Shown here in pieces: positions 10,531 through 18,331 of a DNA stretch of 21,301 nucleotides. The stretch's first letter is position 1, and the number at the start of each line of letters is the position of its first letter. Made by a program: the position numbers and the translations under genes. Below the pieces are notes generated by a model. That model saw only the letters and a program-made list of their open reading frames with translations, was not told the DNA's origin and made no database searches. Origin of the DNA: Copromyces sp. CBS 386.78 (lineage: Eukaryota > Ascomycota > Sordariomycetes > Sordariales > Sordariaceae). The stretch covers positions 1-21,301 of the forward strand of contig MU839319.1 of NCBI GenBank assembly GCA_030685235.1. The letters are read 5' to 3'.

Positions 10531-10539
10531 CCCCACGTG
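10531..10539 (-). promoter_or_regulatory. Pho4/NUC-1-type site CACGTGGGG
   Basis: On the minus strand this reads CACGTGGGG. It matches the high-affinity form (CACGTGGG) reported for yeast Pho4 and close to that bound by NUC-1 of Neurospora. It lies about 245 bp before the ATG of a phosphodiesterase-family gene. A third, imperfect site (AACGTGGGG) is at 10627-10635. Together they suggest induction under phosphate limitation, or alternatively Cbf1-type control. Confidence 0.45.
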
Positions 10540-10692
10540 CCAGCCATCCATCGGATACTGGCTGCTTTGTCGATCACCACCAACTTTGGTGTTCGCGATA
10601 GTCGGAACAATCGTACCTGCAGCATGAACGTGGGGTTTGCGGATCCGCTAAAAGGTAGCGGCGGCCAAGTTCAGGTGATGATGTCGAGATAC

Positions 10693-10700
10693 TTATAATA
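10693..10700 (+). promoter_or_regulatory. TATA-like element
   Basis: TTATAATA about 85 bp before the ATG at 10783, followed by a pyrimidine-rich leader (10727-10780). The position suits a core promoter in a filamentous fungus. Confidence 0.4.
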
Positions 10701-10782
10701 CGGTCGACAACCCGGTGTTACCTTTAGCATCTCTACTTTCGTCACCTCCATCCTCATCTTTCTCCCTCCTCCATCCAGCGCA

Positions 10783-12151
10783 ATGCCCTCCACCCTGTCA
10801 ACCCTCTGCTTGGCGGCCCTCTCAGTGCCGGCCCTCGCTCATCCCGGCCATGGCGGACCAGGCAAAGACGAGACCGGCATCAAGCCCATCAAAAACGTCC
10901 AGCTCGGCCCCCGTCCTTACTGGCTCGTCGACCAGATGGAGGACTCTCCCCTCAAGTCCAAGCTCCAGTCCTGTTCCGAGAAGCAGATGCGCCCCAGCCG
11001 TTGGAGCATCGGCCACCGTGGCGGCGGCACTTTGCAGTTTCCTGAGGAGACAGTAGCAAGCATCATGGCTGGTGTAGGTCCTCTTCCGTCCTCGCAAGAT
11101 GGTGGTGGTGATACTGACAGAAAGACAACAGACCAGAATGGGCGCCGGAATTGAAGAATGCGACGTAACTTTCACGTCCGACCGACAGCTCATCTGCCGA
11201 CACTCGCAATGCGACTTGCACACGACCACCAACATCCTCACGATCCCTGAGCTGGCCGCCAAGTGCACCGTGCCTTTCACTCCCTACAACGCCACAACCA
11301 AGAAGTCGGCAACAGCCAAATGCTGCACGTCCGACTTTACCCTCGCCGAGCTCACCGAAACCAAGGAGCTCTGTGCAAAGATGGACTCGTCCGACCCCAA
11401 GGCTACGACGCCAGAGGAATACCAGGGCGGTGTACCCGGCTACCGCACCACGCTCTACTCCGGCCCGGGCACTTGCCACAAGATGTTGACGGTCAAGGAG
11501 TACATTGCGCTCGTCGATGCGCTGGGACTGGACTTTACGCCAGAGCTCAAGACCCCCGTGGTCAAGATGCCGTTTGGTTCAGCCAACTACACGCAGGAGG
11601 CTTTTGCTCAGCAGTTGATTGACGAGTTCAAGCAGGCCAACATCGACCCCAAGCGTGTCTGGCTGCAGAGCTTCCTGTATGACGATATCTTGTATTGGCT
11701 GCGCGCTGAGCCCAAGTTTGGCAAGCAGGCTGTGTTGCTCGACGAGTCGGGTGATGCCCCGAGCACCATCGCTGCTGCCACTGCGTCCCTGACCAAGTAT
11801 GCCAAGGATGGCGTCAAAATCGTTGCTCCTCCCCTCCACTATTTGGTATCGACTGTCACCGACAAGACCGGCAGGGTCAACATTGTTGCGAGCGAGTATG
11901 CCAAGCTGGCCAAGACGCTTGGGCTGAAGGTCGTCGGCTGGAGTTTGGAACGGTCCGGCTGGCTGGCGGATAGCACCAATGGAGGGTATTATTACGGTAC
12001 GATCGCGAATGTCACGGCGGCGAGGGGAGAGGGTGTCGTGTTTGAGTTGCTGGATGTTTTGGCGAGTAAGGAAGTCGGAGCCATCGGAGTTTTCAGCGAC
12101 TGGAGCGCAACGGTTAGTTACTATGCGAACTGCTTTGGCTTGTTTCCTTGA
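10783..12151 (+). CDS. Secreted glycerophosphodiester phosphodiesterase-family protein (two exons)
   Basis: Predicted 436 aa, from exons 10783-11073 and 11132-12151. GDPD enzymes hydrolyse glycerophosphodiesters to glycerol 3-phosphate and an alcohol, using a TIM-barrel fold and a divalent metal. Residues 1-19 form a signal peptide (hydrophobic LCLAALSVPALA, cleavage likely before HPGHGG). Family motifs follow in order: GHRGG with H78 and R79, PEET at 87-90 (usually PENT; E88 would bind metal), ECDV at 106-109 replacing the common ELDV, and CRHSQCDL with H121 as the second catalytic His. The C-terminus FSDWSATVSYYANCFGL looks complete. N-glycosylation sequons (NATT, NYTQ, NVTA) and many Cys fit an extracellular protein. 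The ATG has a reasonable context, and the motifs are continuous only after splicing. Likely role: phosphate or glycerol scavenging outside the cell. Exact substrate is unknown; a related phosphodiesterase or lipase-D-like activity is possible. Confidence 0.88.
11074..11131 (+). other. 58-bp spliceosomal intron
   Basis: Donor GTAGGT, branch-like CTGAC at 11115-11119 and acceptor ACAACAG. It falls between codons (phase 0) and joins ...SIMAG to TRMGAGIEECDV, restoring the continuous GDPD core across a change of reading frame. A downstream AG (ACCAG at 11132-11136) would break the frame. Confidence 0.85.
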
Positions 12152-13146
12152 TTGGGGAATGGAAGGGCTTTGATCGATTTGTGTATATCTACCGATCTAT
12201 AGAGACGAGATGACTTTCTCGGGAGATACCCGGAAGGGATCAATGTAGGGTGTCTAACTTGGTACGCGAGGTTTGCCCATGACAAAGGTATCTTGCCCGT
12301 TTGGATGGATGATGGGCCCGTCATGTCGGTAGTGTTGCTGGGATGGCTCAATCGGCGTCCGATCTCGTGCGTTTCGTAGGTATGTCGGTGCACCTGGATG
12401 AACTGTTCAGCGTTGGCTGCGTGAAGAAAGATCGTGGGACTGTGCTGCAATGCCGTTTAGGCACCTTTCGGGCTTTGTTGCCGGCCAATGTCAGCGATGG
12501 CGTCCTACGTTCGCTTGTTTGGACAATCCCACCGCGCGGGAAACACGAGGGAAGATGGACAACGTCAATGCGCCGGGCAGGACTCGGAGAGAGCGGTACA
12601 GGTCCATGAAGAATCGGCACGATGTTTGTGGCTTGTCGTTGTAGTAGGCAGAGGTATTCGGGTTCATAGTCCGGCGCCGGCATGGCTGGGGGCAGGCAAC
12701 GAGCGAGGGACGCGCAATGGGCTTAGGCGGGACGGAGAAGTGGAAGCTCGTCATGGCGTAGGAATGATATGTGTCGGTTTGATGGCAGTGGTGATTGTGG
12801 ATTTGGGTTTCTGAGGCATGCTGTCCGGGTCGGTCGAGAAAATCAAAGTCGGGAGCCACTGAAGAAGTCAGAGTGAACGCTGGATGATGGAAATTCCAAT
12901 GGGGGAAGTGGGGCAGATTTCTACATGTGACTATCCGTCATCTCATTGGTTGAGCGTCCGCCAGGCCAAAGAGGCTGACCGACGGGTTGTTAGTGCGAGT
13001 CCACTGTAGCCTAGTAAAGAGTGGCCCGTACTATCACTTACACATATTCGTTTGCCTCAGGACGAACGGCAGCAGCCAAGACAAATGTATTTGCCTGGCA
13101 TAGAAGCTATTCCTCTTTTCTTCACCAAACTGCCATTTCCCCCGTC
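12152..13146. other. Intergenic region, nothing supported
   Basis: Normal GC content. Open frames occur on both strands (for example minus 12491-12859 and plus 12488-12814), but they overlap each other, lack family motifs and have low-complexity composition, so I treat them as chance. ATTGG (reverse CCAAT) at about 12944-12948 could belong to the promoter of the downstream pseudogene. Confidence 0.5.
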
Positions 13147-13816
13147 ATGCCCTCCAAGCACACAATAACCAAACCTTTTCCCATGCTGGATGTCGGTCTG
13201 GGGCTTGACTCCATTGACGGCGCAGTCCAAGCAGTGACTGCCATCTCGGTTATTACCGCTGACAACCTAGTCAGGCTTCTAGCCAGCAATCCAGAAGATC
13301 CTGGCAGCATGACTGAAAGACCGAATACTTCTGAGCTGCAAGCACGTCAGCAGCTCGAAGCTTCAGCGGAATCAGAAGAAGTCCAAACGCCCACTTCCAC
13401 TCGAAAGCGTCGCCGTGTGCGGGGACCGTCTCCGCCAGACCTTGCCTCACTCGATATTCACATCAGCCCGGCATTCACATAGAAGCTTTGGGATCAGATT
13501 GCATTGATATGCCAGCGGTTTCGCAAGATCATGCCAGACGTTGAGGACCATGACGCCGATATGGAACCCTCACTGATTATAGGCTATCTCATTCCGTTGC
13601 GCACCCAGGGCCCTGACACCTGGGATGACTTTATGGAAAATGGGCCACGACGGAAATGGATCTGTCCTGACACGCTACACCAAGGAATACCAAGAGGTTA
13701 ATACCTGGGAACGAGCCATGGACCTGTCTATCCATGTGCATCCTGATGACGTGGAGTCATGTTTGCTCATCAAGCTCCCGTCCCTGACGGAGGATGTAGC
13801 AAGAGGGTTAGACTAG
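13147..13816 (+). pseudogene. Broken gene of unknown function: one in-frame stop and one frameshift
   Basis: Starting at the ATG at 13147 (MPSKHTITKPFPMLDVG), the frame runs 111 codons, with a likely helical segment (AVQAVTAISVITADNLVRLL) and a basic nuclear-signal-like TRKRRRVRG near residues 87-95. TAG at 13480-13482 ends it, but the same frame continues with convincing protein sequence (KLWDQIALICQRFRKIMPDV, then PSLIIGYLIPLRTQGPDTWDDFMEN). Near 13625-13645 the sense passes to the next frame (LTRYTKEYQEV, WERAMDLSIHVHPDDVESC, LLIKLPSLTEDVA) and stops at 13814-13816. No GT..AG intron keeping the frame removes the TAG. Base composition is normal and the lesions are one stop plus one indel, so this is not the dense RIP decay seen elsewhere. 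The family is not recognised. A sequencing error could explain one lesion but hardly both. Confidence 0.6.
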
Positions 13817-13943
13817 GGTATAGGTATGATAAAGGCCTTGGAGGTACAAGTCAACGAGACCCATTGCGTGTTGCCCAAGCCAAAGGCGTAGCGCGTCACG
13901 GCTCTTCAGGGTGTGTGTACTTTGGTACCTCGAACGCTAAGGT

Positions 13944-13951
13944 AGGTACCT
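13944..13951. repeat. Palindrome AGGTACCT
   Basis: AGGTACCT in GGTAGGTACCTCT, with a second GGTACCT copy at 13924-13930. The motif could be a regulatory site or a common intergenic word; no role can be assigned. Confidence 0.4.
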
Positions 13952-13961
13952 CTAAAGAGGG

Positions 13962-14004
13962 CCAAGTGAAGGGCGACCAAGTGAAGGCGACCAAGTGAAG
14001 GCGG
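13962..14004 (+). repeat. 14-15 bp tandem repeat, 3 copies
   Basis: CCAAGTGAAGGGCGA, CCAAGTGAAGGCGA and CCAAGTGAAGGCGG follow one another, starting at 13962, 13977 and 13991. They lie about 270-310 bp upstream of the 571-aa gene, so they may be clustered factor sites in its promoter or a young minisatellite. Confidence 0.8.
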
Positions 14005-14150
14005 CCATCTGACCGCCCGATCTTTGACCAGAGCCCTGCCATTTGCCAGCTGCCAGACCATCCCACAAAGGTTTTCGTTTGCACGCGTGTAGTCGCACTC
14101 GTCAAAACAACCCCTCCATTTCACGTCTTCCTCAGAACACAAAGCGCACT

Positions 14151-14180
14151 CACAACAACAACAACAACAACCACAACCAC
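14151..14180 (+). repeat. CAA microsatellite in a probable 5'UTR
   Basis: A run of CAA units (CACAACAACAACAACAACAA followed by CCACAACCAC) lies 90-120 bp before the ATG at 14270. CAA-rich leaders are unstructured and frequent in fungal mRNAs, which supports transcription starting upstream of here. Confidence 0.6.
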
Positions 14181-14202
14181 ATCACAGATCAGCCAAACCC
14201 AA

Positions 14203-14257
14203 GTGAGCACAATCGCGCATCGTTATAGAACCCATACTGACATTCTCATTCGTATAG
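14203..14257 (+). other. Probable 55-bp intron in the 5'UTR
   Basis: Donor GTGAGC, branch-like ACTGAC (about 14235-14240) and acceptor GTATAG, ending 12 bases before the ATG at 14270. Size and signals match fungal introns. It does not alter the coding frame. Inferred from sequence signals only. Confidence 0.6.
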
Positions 14258-14269
14258 ATCTCATTCATC

Positions 14270-15985
14270 ATGGCAGACCGCGGCGGAGCCCCACCGCTCA
14301 ACAACCAAGGGCCGTCTCAGGACCCCCAAGTGACCCAACGGTTCACACGCAACCACTATGCTGCATACAGGCAGCACCTGGAGATTGACTCCGCGCCTGG
14401 AGAAGATGCCGCGGCCTCTGCAAACAGTGGAGAGCTGAATCGCTCGAAAGTCAAGGTTGAGACACAAAGCGAGGTCCAACACCTCCACGCGCATACATTC
14501 GCACATCGTCCGCACGGGCGACTCAATCAAAGTGCCGGGGACGACGTCCAAGGACGCTCATCTGCTGTCTTTGCCACTCGAGGCAAGCCGCACCCGCCGC
14601 AAAACCAAATCGTTCAACACAATGGTCGCAAAAGAGCCTTCGAGCCTGAGCACGGCTATACCGACGTGTACCGTACCACCGACCAGATGGAACAGGGTAT
14701 GGGGTTTGAGCGGCTTCCTTTCGATGGGAAGTATCTCCAAAATGAACCATATACCAAAGTCTATTTCAAAAACAATGGTTCAAAGTACAAAGACTCCCTT
14801 GAACTCATGGGCGACCATCGGTCCAAGGTCAACTGGTTCGCGCCGGATCGACGGCTGAAGCACCAGTATGGTACTCAGTTCGTGGCAAAAGTCGCCACCG
14901 ATGATGACAGCCTTGCGGCTCTGAGCAGAACCATTCAACAGGAGGCTGTCAAGCAGGGTTCTAGCATTGTCAACGTCTGGATCCAGTGTCAAGACCCAAA
15001 GGAGCAGCGTCAGGTTTCCAACAAGCTCACTACCGAGCGGTTCAGACCCATGCAGGCGCGCAAAGCCTTGGGTAGAACTGTCAACGATGGGCTCGTCGAG
15101 CACCTGAAGAGGGACGAAGCAGCCGGAGGTAACTTTGTCTTGGCTCAAGCTCCGGCTTCCGTAGTCCAAGCTGTCGGCGGTGTCCTCCCGGAACCCGCAA
15201 AGCCTACAGACAGGGTACCTCAGCGGACCCCTGACAAGACAAGTGGAAGGGAAGTCGATCTCAAAACGGAGCCGAACACAGAGGGCTCAGGCATTGACCC
15301 TACGATCCCGACAGTCTCCGAATTTCTCTCGGGTGCACAAAGCCGTGACCAGGTCATTGATGACGATGACGATGACGATATGAGACTTACTTTCACTCTG
15401 ATCGCACCCGTAAAGTCACACAATGCGATCATTCGGCGTCCACGTGTGCCTCTGGAAGCGGTGCAAGCCACTGCTCTTCGGGTCGCAGCTAAGAGACCCC
15501 TTAAGGCTAAGGAGCCTACAGCGGGTGCACAAAGCTGTGACCAGGTCCTTGGTGAAGAAACTTTCCTTGATGGTACGCCACTTATTTTCACGCCGATCGC
15601 ACCCGTAAAGTCACACAATGCGATTATTCGGCGTCCACGTATGCCTCTGGAAGCGGTGCAAGCCACTGCTTCTCGGGTCGCGGCCAAGCGCCCCATCAAG
15701 GTCAAGGAGCCTGCAGCCAACACACAAGGCACAGGCACTCCTGTGGCTTCCGCACAGGACGACACAAGTATGGACTTGGACAGTTCTACAGCGGATGTCT
15801 CCCAGCCTACACACCATGAGGTGTCCACTCAGCATTCCTATGTTGATGTCGCTCGGGAAGGCAATAATGCAGAGTCAGAAGCTGTCGGCAATGATGCAGA
15901 CTCAGCTGCCGGCAGTGGGGAGGATGACATGGGATTTGACAGCATCTTGGAAAGCGTTGGGGCTAGGCCACGGCCGTCACGCTAG
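14270..15985 (+). CDS. Orphan 571-aa protein with internal duplication and acidic runs
   Basis: An uninterrupted ATG-to-stop frame of 571 codons with normal codon use and good start context (ATCATGG). I do not recognise the family. Residues 1-110 are polar and low in hydrophobics. Residues about 140-265 look like the folded part (GFERLPFDGKYL, TKVYFKNNGSKYKDSLELMG, NWFAPDRRLKHQYGTQFVAKV, SIVNVWIQCQDPKEQRQVSN). An Asp run (seven D) sits near residue 365. Residues about 355-483 are two copies of a 64-65 residue unit whose core is APVKSHNAIIRRPR followed by PLEAVQATA and AAKRP. The C-terminus is acidic and Ser-rich (EDDMGFDSILESVG). There is no signal peptide or membrane segment. The basic RRPR and KRP motifs with acidic runs suggest a nuclear or nucleic-acid-associated protein, but this is inference. 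No RIP is visible in it. Confidence 0.75.
   Translation: MADRGGAPPLNNQGPSQDPQVTQRFTRNHYAAYRQHLEIDSAPGEDAAASANSGELNRSKVKVETQSEVQHLHAHTFAHRPHGRLNQSAGDDVQGRSSAVFATRGKPHPPQNQIVQHNGRKRAFEPEHGYTDVYRTTDQMEQGMGFERLPFDGKYLQNEPYTKVYFKNNGSKYKDSLELMGDHRSKVNWFAPDRRLKHQYGTQFVAKVATDDDSLAALSRTIQQEAVKQGSSIVNVWIQCQDPKEQRQVSNKLTTERFRPMQARKALGRTVNDGLVEHLKRDEAAGGNFVLAQAPASVVQAVGGVLPEPAKPTDRVPQRTPDKTSGREVDLKTEPNTEGSGIDPTIPTVSEFLSGAQSRDQVIDDDDDDDMRLTFTLIAPVKSHNAIIRRPRVPLEAVQATALRVAAKRPLKAKEPTAGAQSCDQVLGEETFLDGTPLIFTPIAPVKSHNAIIRRPRMPLEAVQATASRVAAKRPIKVKEPAANTQGTGTPVASAQDDTSMDLDSSTADVSQPTHHEVSTQHSYVDVAREGNNAESEAVGNDADSAAGSGEDDMGFDSILESVGARPRPSR
15331..15717 (+). repeat. In-frame tandem duplication (192/195 bp) inside the 571-aa gene
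   Basis: GGGTGCACAAAGC begins both copies, at 15331 and 15523; GCACCCGTAAAGTCACACAA recurs 195 bases apart. The 3-base difference keeps the frame. Some core stretches are identical while codon third positions and the acidic linker differ. The copies are well below the few-hundred-base size usually needed to trigger RIP, which fits their lack of RIP changes. Confidence 0.9.
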
Positions 15986-16297
15986 GCATAAGCCTTCCAA
16001 GCATCTGCTTCTAGATCTTCATTGGTTTCGTGGTGGCTAGGTATACCATACTTGATTGCAATTAAATAACGATTGTGATCCCAACGTGTTTCCAATTGGT
16101 CTGTGATTGTTCTGTTCACATGTGATTGTTGTCGTGATTCCCGTCCTCTATGTGAGCAACCCCGTGTCTAGTTCCAGTCTATGCACGCAATAATGTTATC
16201 CTTAGAGGTACTAATAAGGAACCCAAGAAGCTTATATTCCTCCTTCGTATCTACGACCTTGGCTTCTATCCACTTTATAAGCTTATGTACCTTTTGA
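15986..16297. other. Downstream region, nothing coding supported
   Basis: It holds the 3' flank of the 571-aa gene, with AATTAAATAA (about 16060-16069) as a possible polyadenylation-type signal and a small set of TGTGATTGTT repeats (16099-16130). From about 16170 composition becomes slightly RIP-like. A minus-strand frame here has no ATG. Confidence 0.45.
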
Positions 16298-16840
16298 CGA
16301 GCTGCGACGTTAGGAGCACAGAATGATGAGGCTAAAATTCGAGAGCTGCACAAGCAGTTAGAAGATTAACGTCTTCAACTGAAGAAGGAGTTCCGGTCCG
16401 AACGCCAACTTCGGGTAGAGGCCGAGGAAGAACTCCAAAAGTCTCAGCAGCAGGTCCAACGCCTCATACAGGAGGCTGAGGAACTCAATACTAACATCAA
16501 AGGGCTCAAAGACACGGCAGCTTCGTGTCAAGAGGATTACTAAAGAGAGATCCAGCAGCTCAAATTAGAAAAGCATCGAATCGAGTTAGAGATAGACGCC
16601 ATCCAGGGTGCAAACAAGTTAGCGGTCTTAGCACTCGAAGCGGAGCACGAAACCAAGTGCCGTCAGCTGGGGGAAGAGCATTCAAAGCTGCTCTACCAAG
16701 TGCAAGATGCTAGAAACGCTGATAGCCGTCGCTTCTATTAGGACTTGTCCAAATCTACTGCCAACGTTCTGGTTAAATAATAAGAGGTAGATGTTGAAGC
16801 GGAAGATATGGAGCAAGACAAAGATGGGCAGAATGCTTAA
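16298..16840 (+). pseudogene. Coiled-coil protein fossil killed only by C-to-T stops
   Basis: One plus-strand frame runs 181 codons without indels from after the TGA at 16295 to a final TAA at 16838-16840. It is interrupted by TAA at 16367, TAA at 16541, TAG at 16739, and TAA TAA at 16778-16783. Every interruption could come from CAA or CAG by a single C to T change at CpA, the RIP target, and the TGA from CGA. The protein is Glu/Gln/Lys/Leu-rich with strong heptads (KIRELHKQLED, RLQLKKEFRSERQLRVEAEE, LQKSQQQVQRLIQEAEEL, REIQQLKLEKHRIELEIDAI) and an acidic end (EVDVEAEDMEQDKDGQNA). A long coiled coil is therefore predicted. The family is unknown, and the N-terminal part appears missing or too decayed. 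Mild RIP suggests one or few cycles. Confidence 0.75.
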
Positions 16841-16841
16841 T

Positions 16842-16956
16842 TGATTAAAGAGAAGAGAGAGATGGAAGGAGTGATCGTAAGGATTACGAATTATATATAT
16901 GCCCAAAGTAGGGAACGATCCTGATAAGATAAGACGAGATGCGAATAGTTTTAATA
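16842..16956 (-). mobile_element. Putative 3' LTR of a copia-type retrotransposon
   Basis: It directly follows a polypurine tract on the minus strand. On the plus strand it begins TGATTAAA and ends TTTAATA; the last dinucleotide TA would be CA before RIP, giving the TG..CA ends of an LTR. It contains TATATATA at 16892-16899. The length (115 bp) is short for an LTR and the second copy was not found, so the boundaries are uncertain. Confidence 0.4.
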
Positions 16957-17058
16957 CTCCCCCTCGATTTTAACGTTGGGAATCGACTCTCTTTAAGCTA
17001 CTATGGGTATTAGAATCTTATAGGCCGGTAAAGCTTAGTGGGAAAAGGTCTTTGCGGC
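16957..17058 (-). pseudogene. Remnant of the C-terminal end of copia-type pol, with polypurine tract
   Basis: Read on the minus strand, the frame gives LAAKTFSH, a TAA (17035-17037), then ALPAYKI, and runs to VKIEGEY at the polypurine tract GAGGGGGAG (minus strand of 16957-16965). Ty1/copia polyproteins commonly end with an ADGLTKALP-type motif a few dozen residues before a purine tract of this kind, so the order and spacing fit. The upstream reverse transcriptase and RNase H are not detectable; the fragment fades into AT-rich sequence at about 17075. Confidence 0.45.
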
Positions 17059-17089
17059 CAATACCCTATAAAAAAGATAAAAAATATAA

Positions 17090-18097
17090 TGCTTTTAATA
17101 TAAGAAAATAGAAAATGATTTATAATTTCCCTATTTGACATCGTACGTACAAACTGTTAATACCGTTGGAAAGAGTTCGTCGAGACGGTTCGGAAAACGT
17201 TACAAAGTACGTAAGAAAGTGGTATTTAATAGAGAAAATGAAGAATAAGTAATAATGAGTTTTTCCTATATAAATGAATTTCGCGGAATTTAAAAAGTTG
17301 TAATTTAAACCGTCGGATTGTATATAATTAAGATTAGAAGTCGGTAAGTATATAAAAGGAACCGTTTAAATATTGAAGTTATAGGGTTAAAAGTATTTTA
17401 ATATAAGGGGTATAGTATAGTTAGTACAAGTGCTGGATTAAACGATCAATAAGGTTCTACGAGGAAAGAAAGAGAGGAAGGGTGCTTATAGAGTAAGCGG
17501 CTAGCTAGCTATCCTTTTTAAAAATATATAGTATATATAGGCTATAGGGGGTTGCCGGCATAGTAAGAGGGTTGCTAGTACGGTATAGTACAGATCGCCT
17601 AGTAAGATTGCTAAGTATATAATTACGGACATTAGCCTTATAATATTAGCCCCCCCCTTCTCCTCCAATTAAATAGCTAAATATATAACTATAATAAAGA
17701 GAAAGTCTTTTCGCACCGCTGCAAATGTCTTTTCGCACCGCTATTAAAAAAGGCTTTTAGAGGTAACTCAGCCAAACTAAGGCCGTAGAATATAAAAAGT
17801 ACATCGGAATTTTTATTTATTTTCCTTCTACAATATGATGTGTCCGGCGTACCTAGGCGACCTCTATAGCCCTCAGTACACAATAAAAGCAGAAAAAACT
17901 ATTTATTTACTTTAAATTTAGGATATTTTCATTGAGTCTTTCCTTTAAGGAGATACGTCCACGGCACCTAGACTATAAAATAGAGTAGAAAATTACAAAA
18001 ATTCTAGTACTATTTTTATACCGATAACTTCTATTTTAGTAAAGTTATACTTAGTAGTATTTTGGACGGCGGTATATAAATATTATAGGGTTAGACC
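17090..18097. other. Mixed decayed sequence, no gene supported
   Basis: Patches of RIP-like AT-rich DNA alternate with less mutated DNA (17450-17520, 17690-17900). There is a C8-type homopolymer near 17650 and a short 16-bp direct repeat. A 64-codon minus-strand frame at 17689-17883 includes the direct repeat and matches nothing I recognise. The less mutated patches probably come from separate transposon fragments. Confidence 0.45.
17705..17742. repeat. Perfect 16-bp direct repeat, 22-bp period
   Basis: GTCTTTTCGCACCGCT occurs at 17705-17720 and again at 17727-17742, separated by GCAAAT. It is unusually GC-balanced and exact for this region. Confidence 0.85.
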
Positions 18098-18331
18098 TGT
18101 GATGTGCTGTGTTGTACTAACTGCACATGTGCTGTGCCGACCAGAACCTAGAGCTCTAGCTATACTATATCCCTATTACGTACAATTTTACGTGCCCGCG
18201 TACAGTCTAGCTTGTAGGGCTTTCGCCTATATAATTAGACCTCTGCGCATACTTCCTTCTCTCCTCTCTTCTCTTTATATAATAATATATATTGTACCCT
18301 ACCTATAATAGTACCCTCTCGCCCCGTAATA
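18098..18331 (+). mobile_element. Putative LTR of a retrotransposon
   Basis: It begins TGTGATGTGCTGTG and ends CCCCGTAATA, where TA could be a RIP-changed CA. It holds a TATA-like TATATAATTAGACC (18219) and a pyrimidine-rich tract before TTTATATAATAATATATATTG, an arrangement typical of LTR promoters and R regions. It is much less mutated than the gag-like DNA that follows. A short internal repeat, ATGTGCTGTG, occurs twice near the left end. No second copy is in the window, so identity rests on layout. Confidence 0.5.

Noticed and set aside
10822..11479. Minus-strand frames opposite the phosphodiesterase gene
   Set aside because: They are shadows of a well-supported gene with catalytic motifs on the plus strand, and are Ala/Gly/Arg-biased with no motif.
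12348..12859. Overlapping frames on both strands between the two genes
   Set aside because: There is no start context, motif or consistent composition, and several frames compete over the same bases.
13405..13500. Intron removing the TAG at 13480
   Set aside because: The candidate donor GTGTGC with the acceptor at 13482 would change the frame, and no phase-0 pair was found.
15220..15835. Long minus-strand frame opposite the duplicated part of the 571-aa gene
   Set aside because: Its repeats only mirror the duplication, and the plus-strand frame spans the whole gene with a good start and leader.
16168..16353. 61-codon minus-strand frame overlapping the start of the coiled-coil fossil
   Set aside because: It starts with TTG and has no ATG in a usable place. 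The opposite strand carries a longer coherent frame over part of it.
17941..18097. A telomere-linked RecQ helicase or other subtelomeric helicase gene
   Set aside because: I looked for helicase motifs in the distal 4 kb and found none.
18099..18308. 69-codon plus-strand frame
   Set aside because: It lies wholly inside the LTR-like segment, and its hydrophobic sequence follows from pyrimidine-rich LTR DNA.
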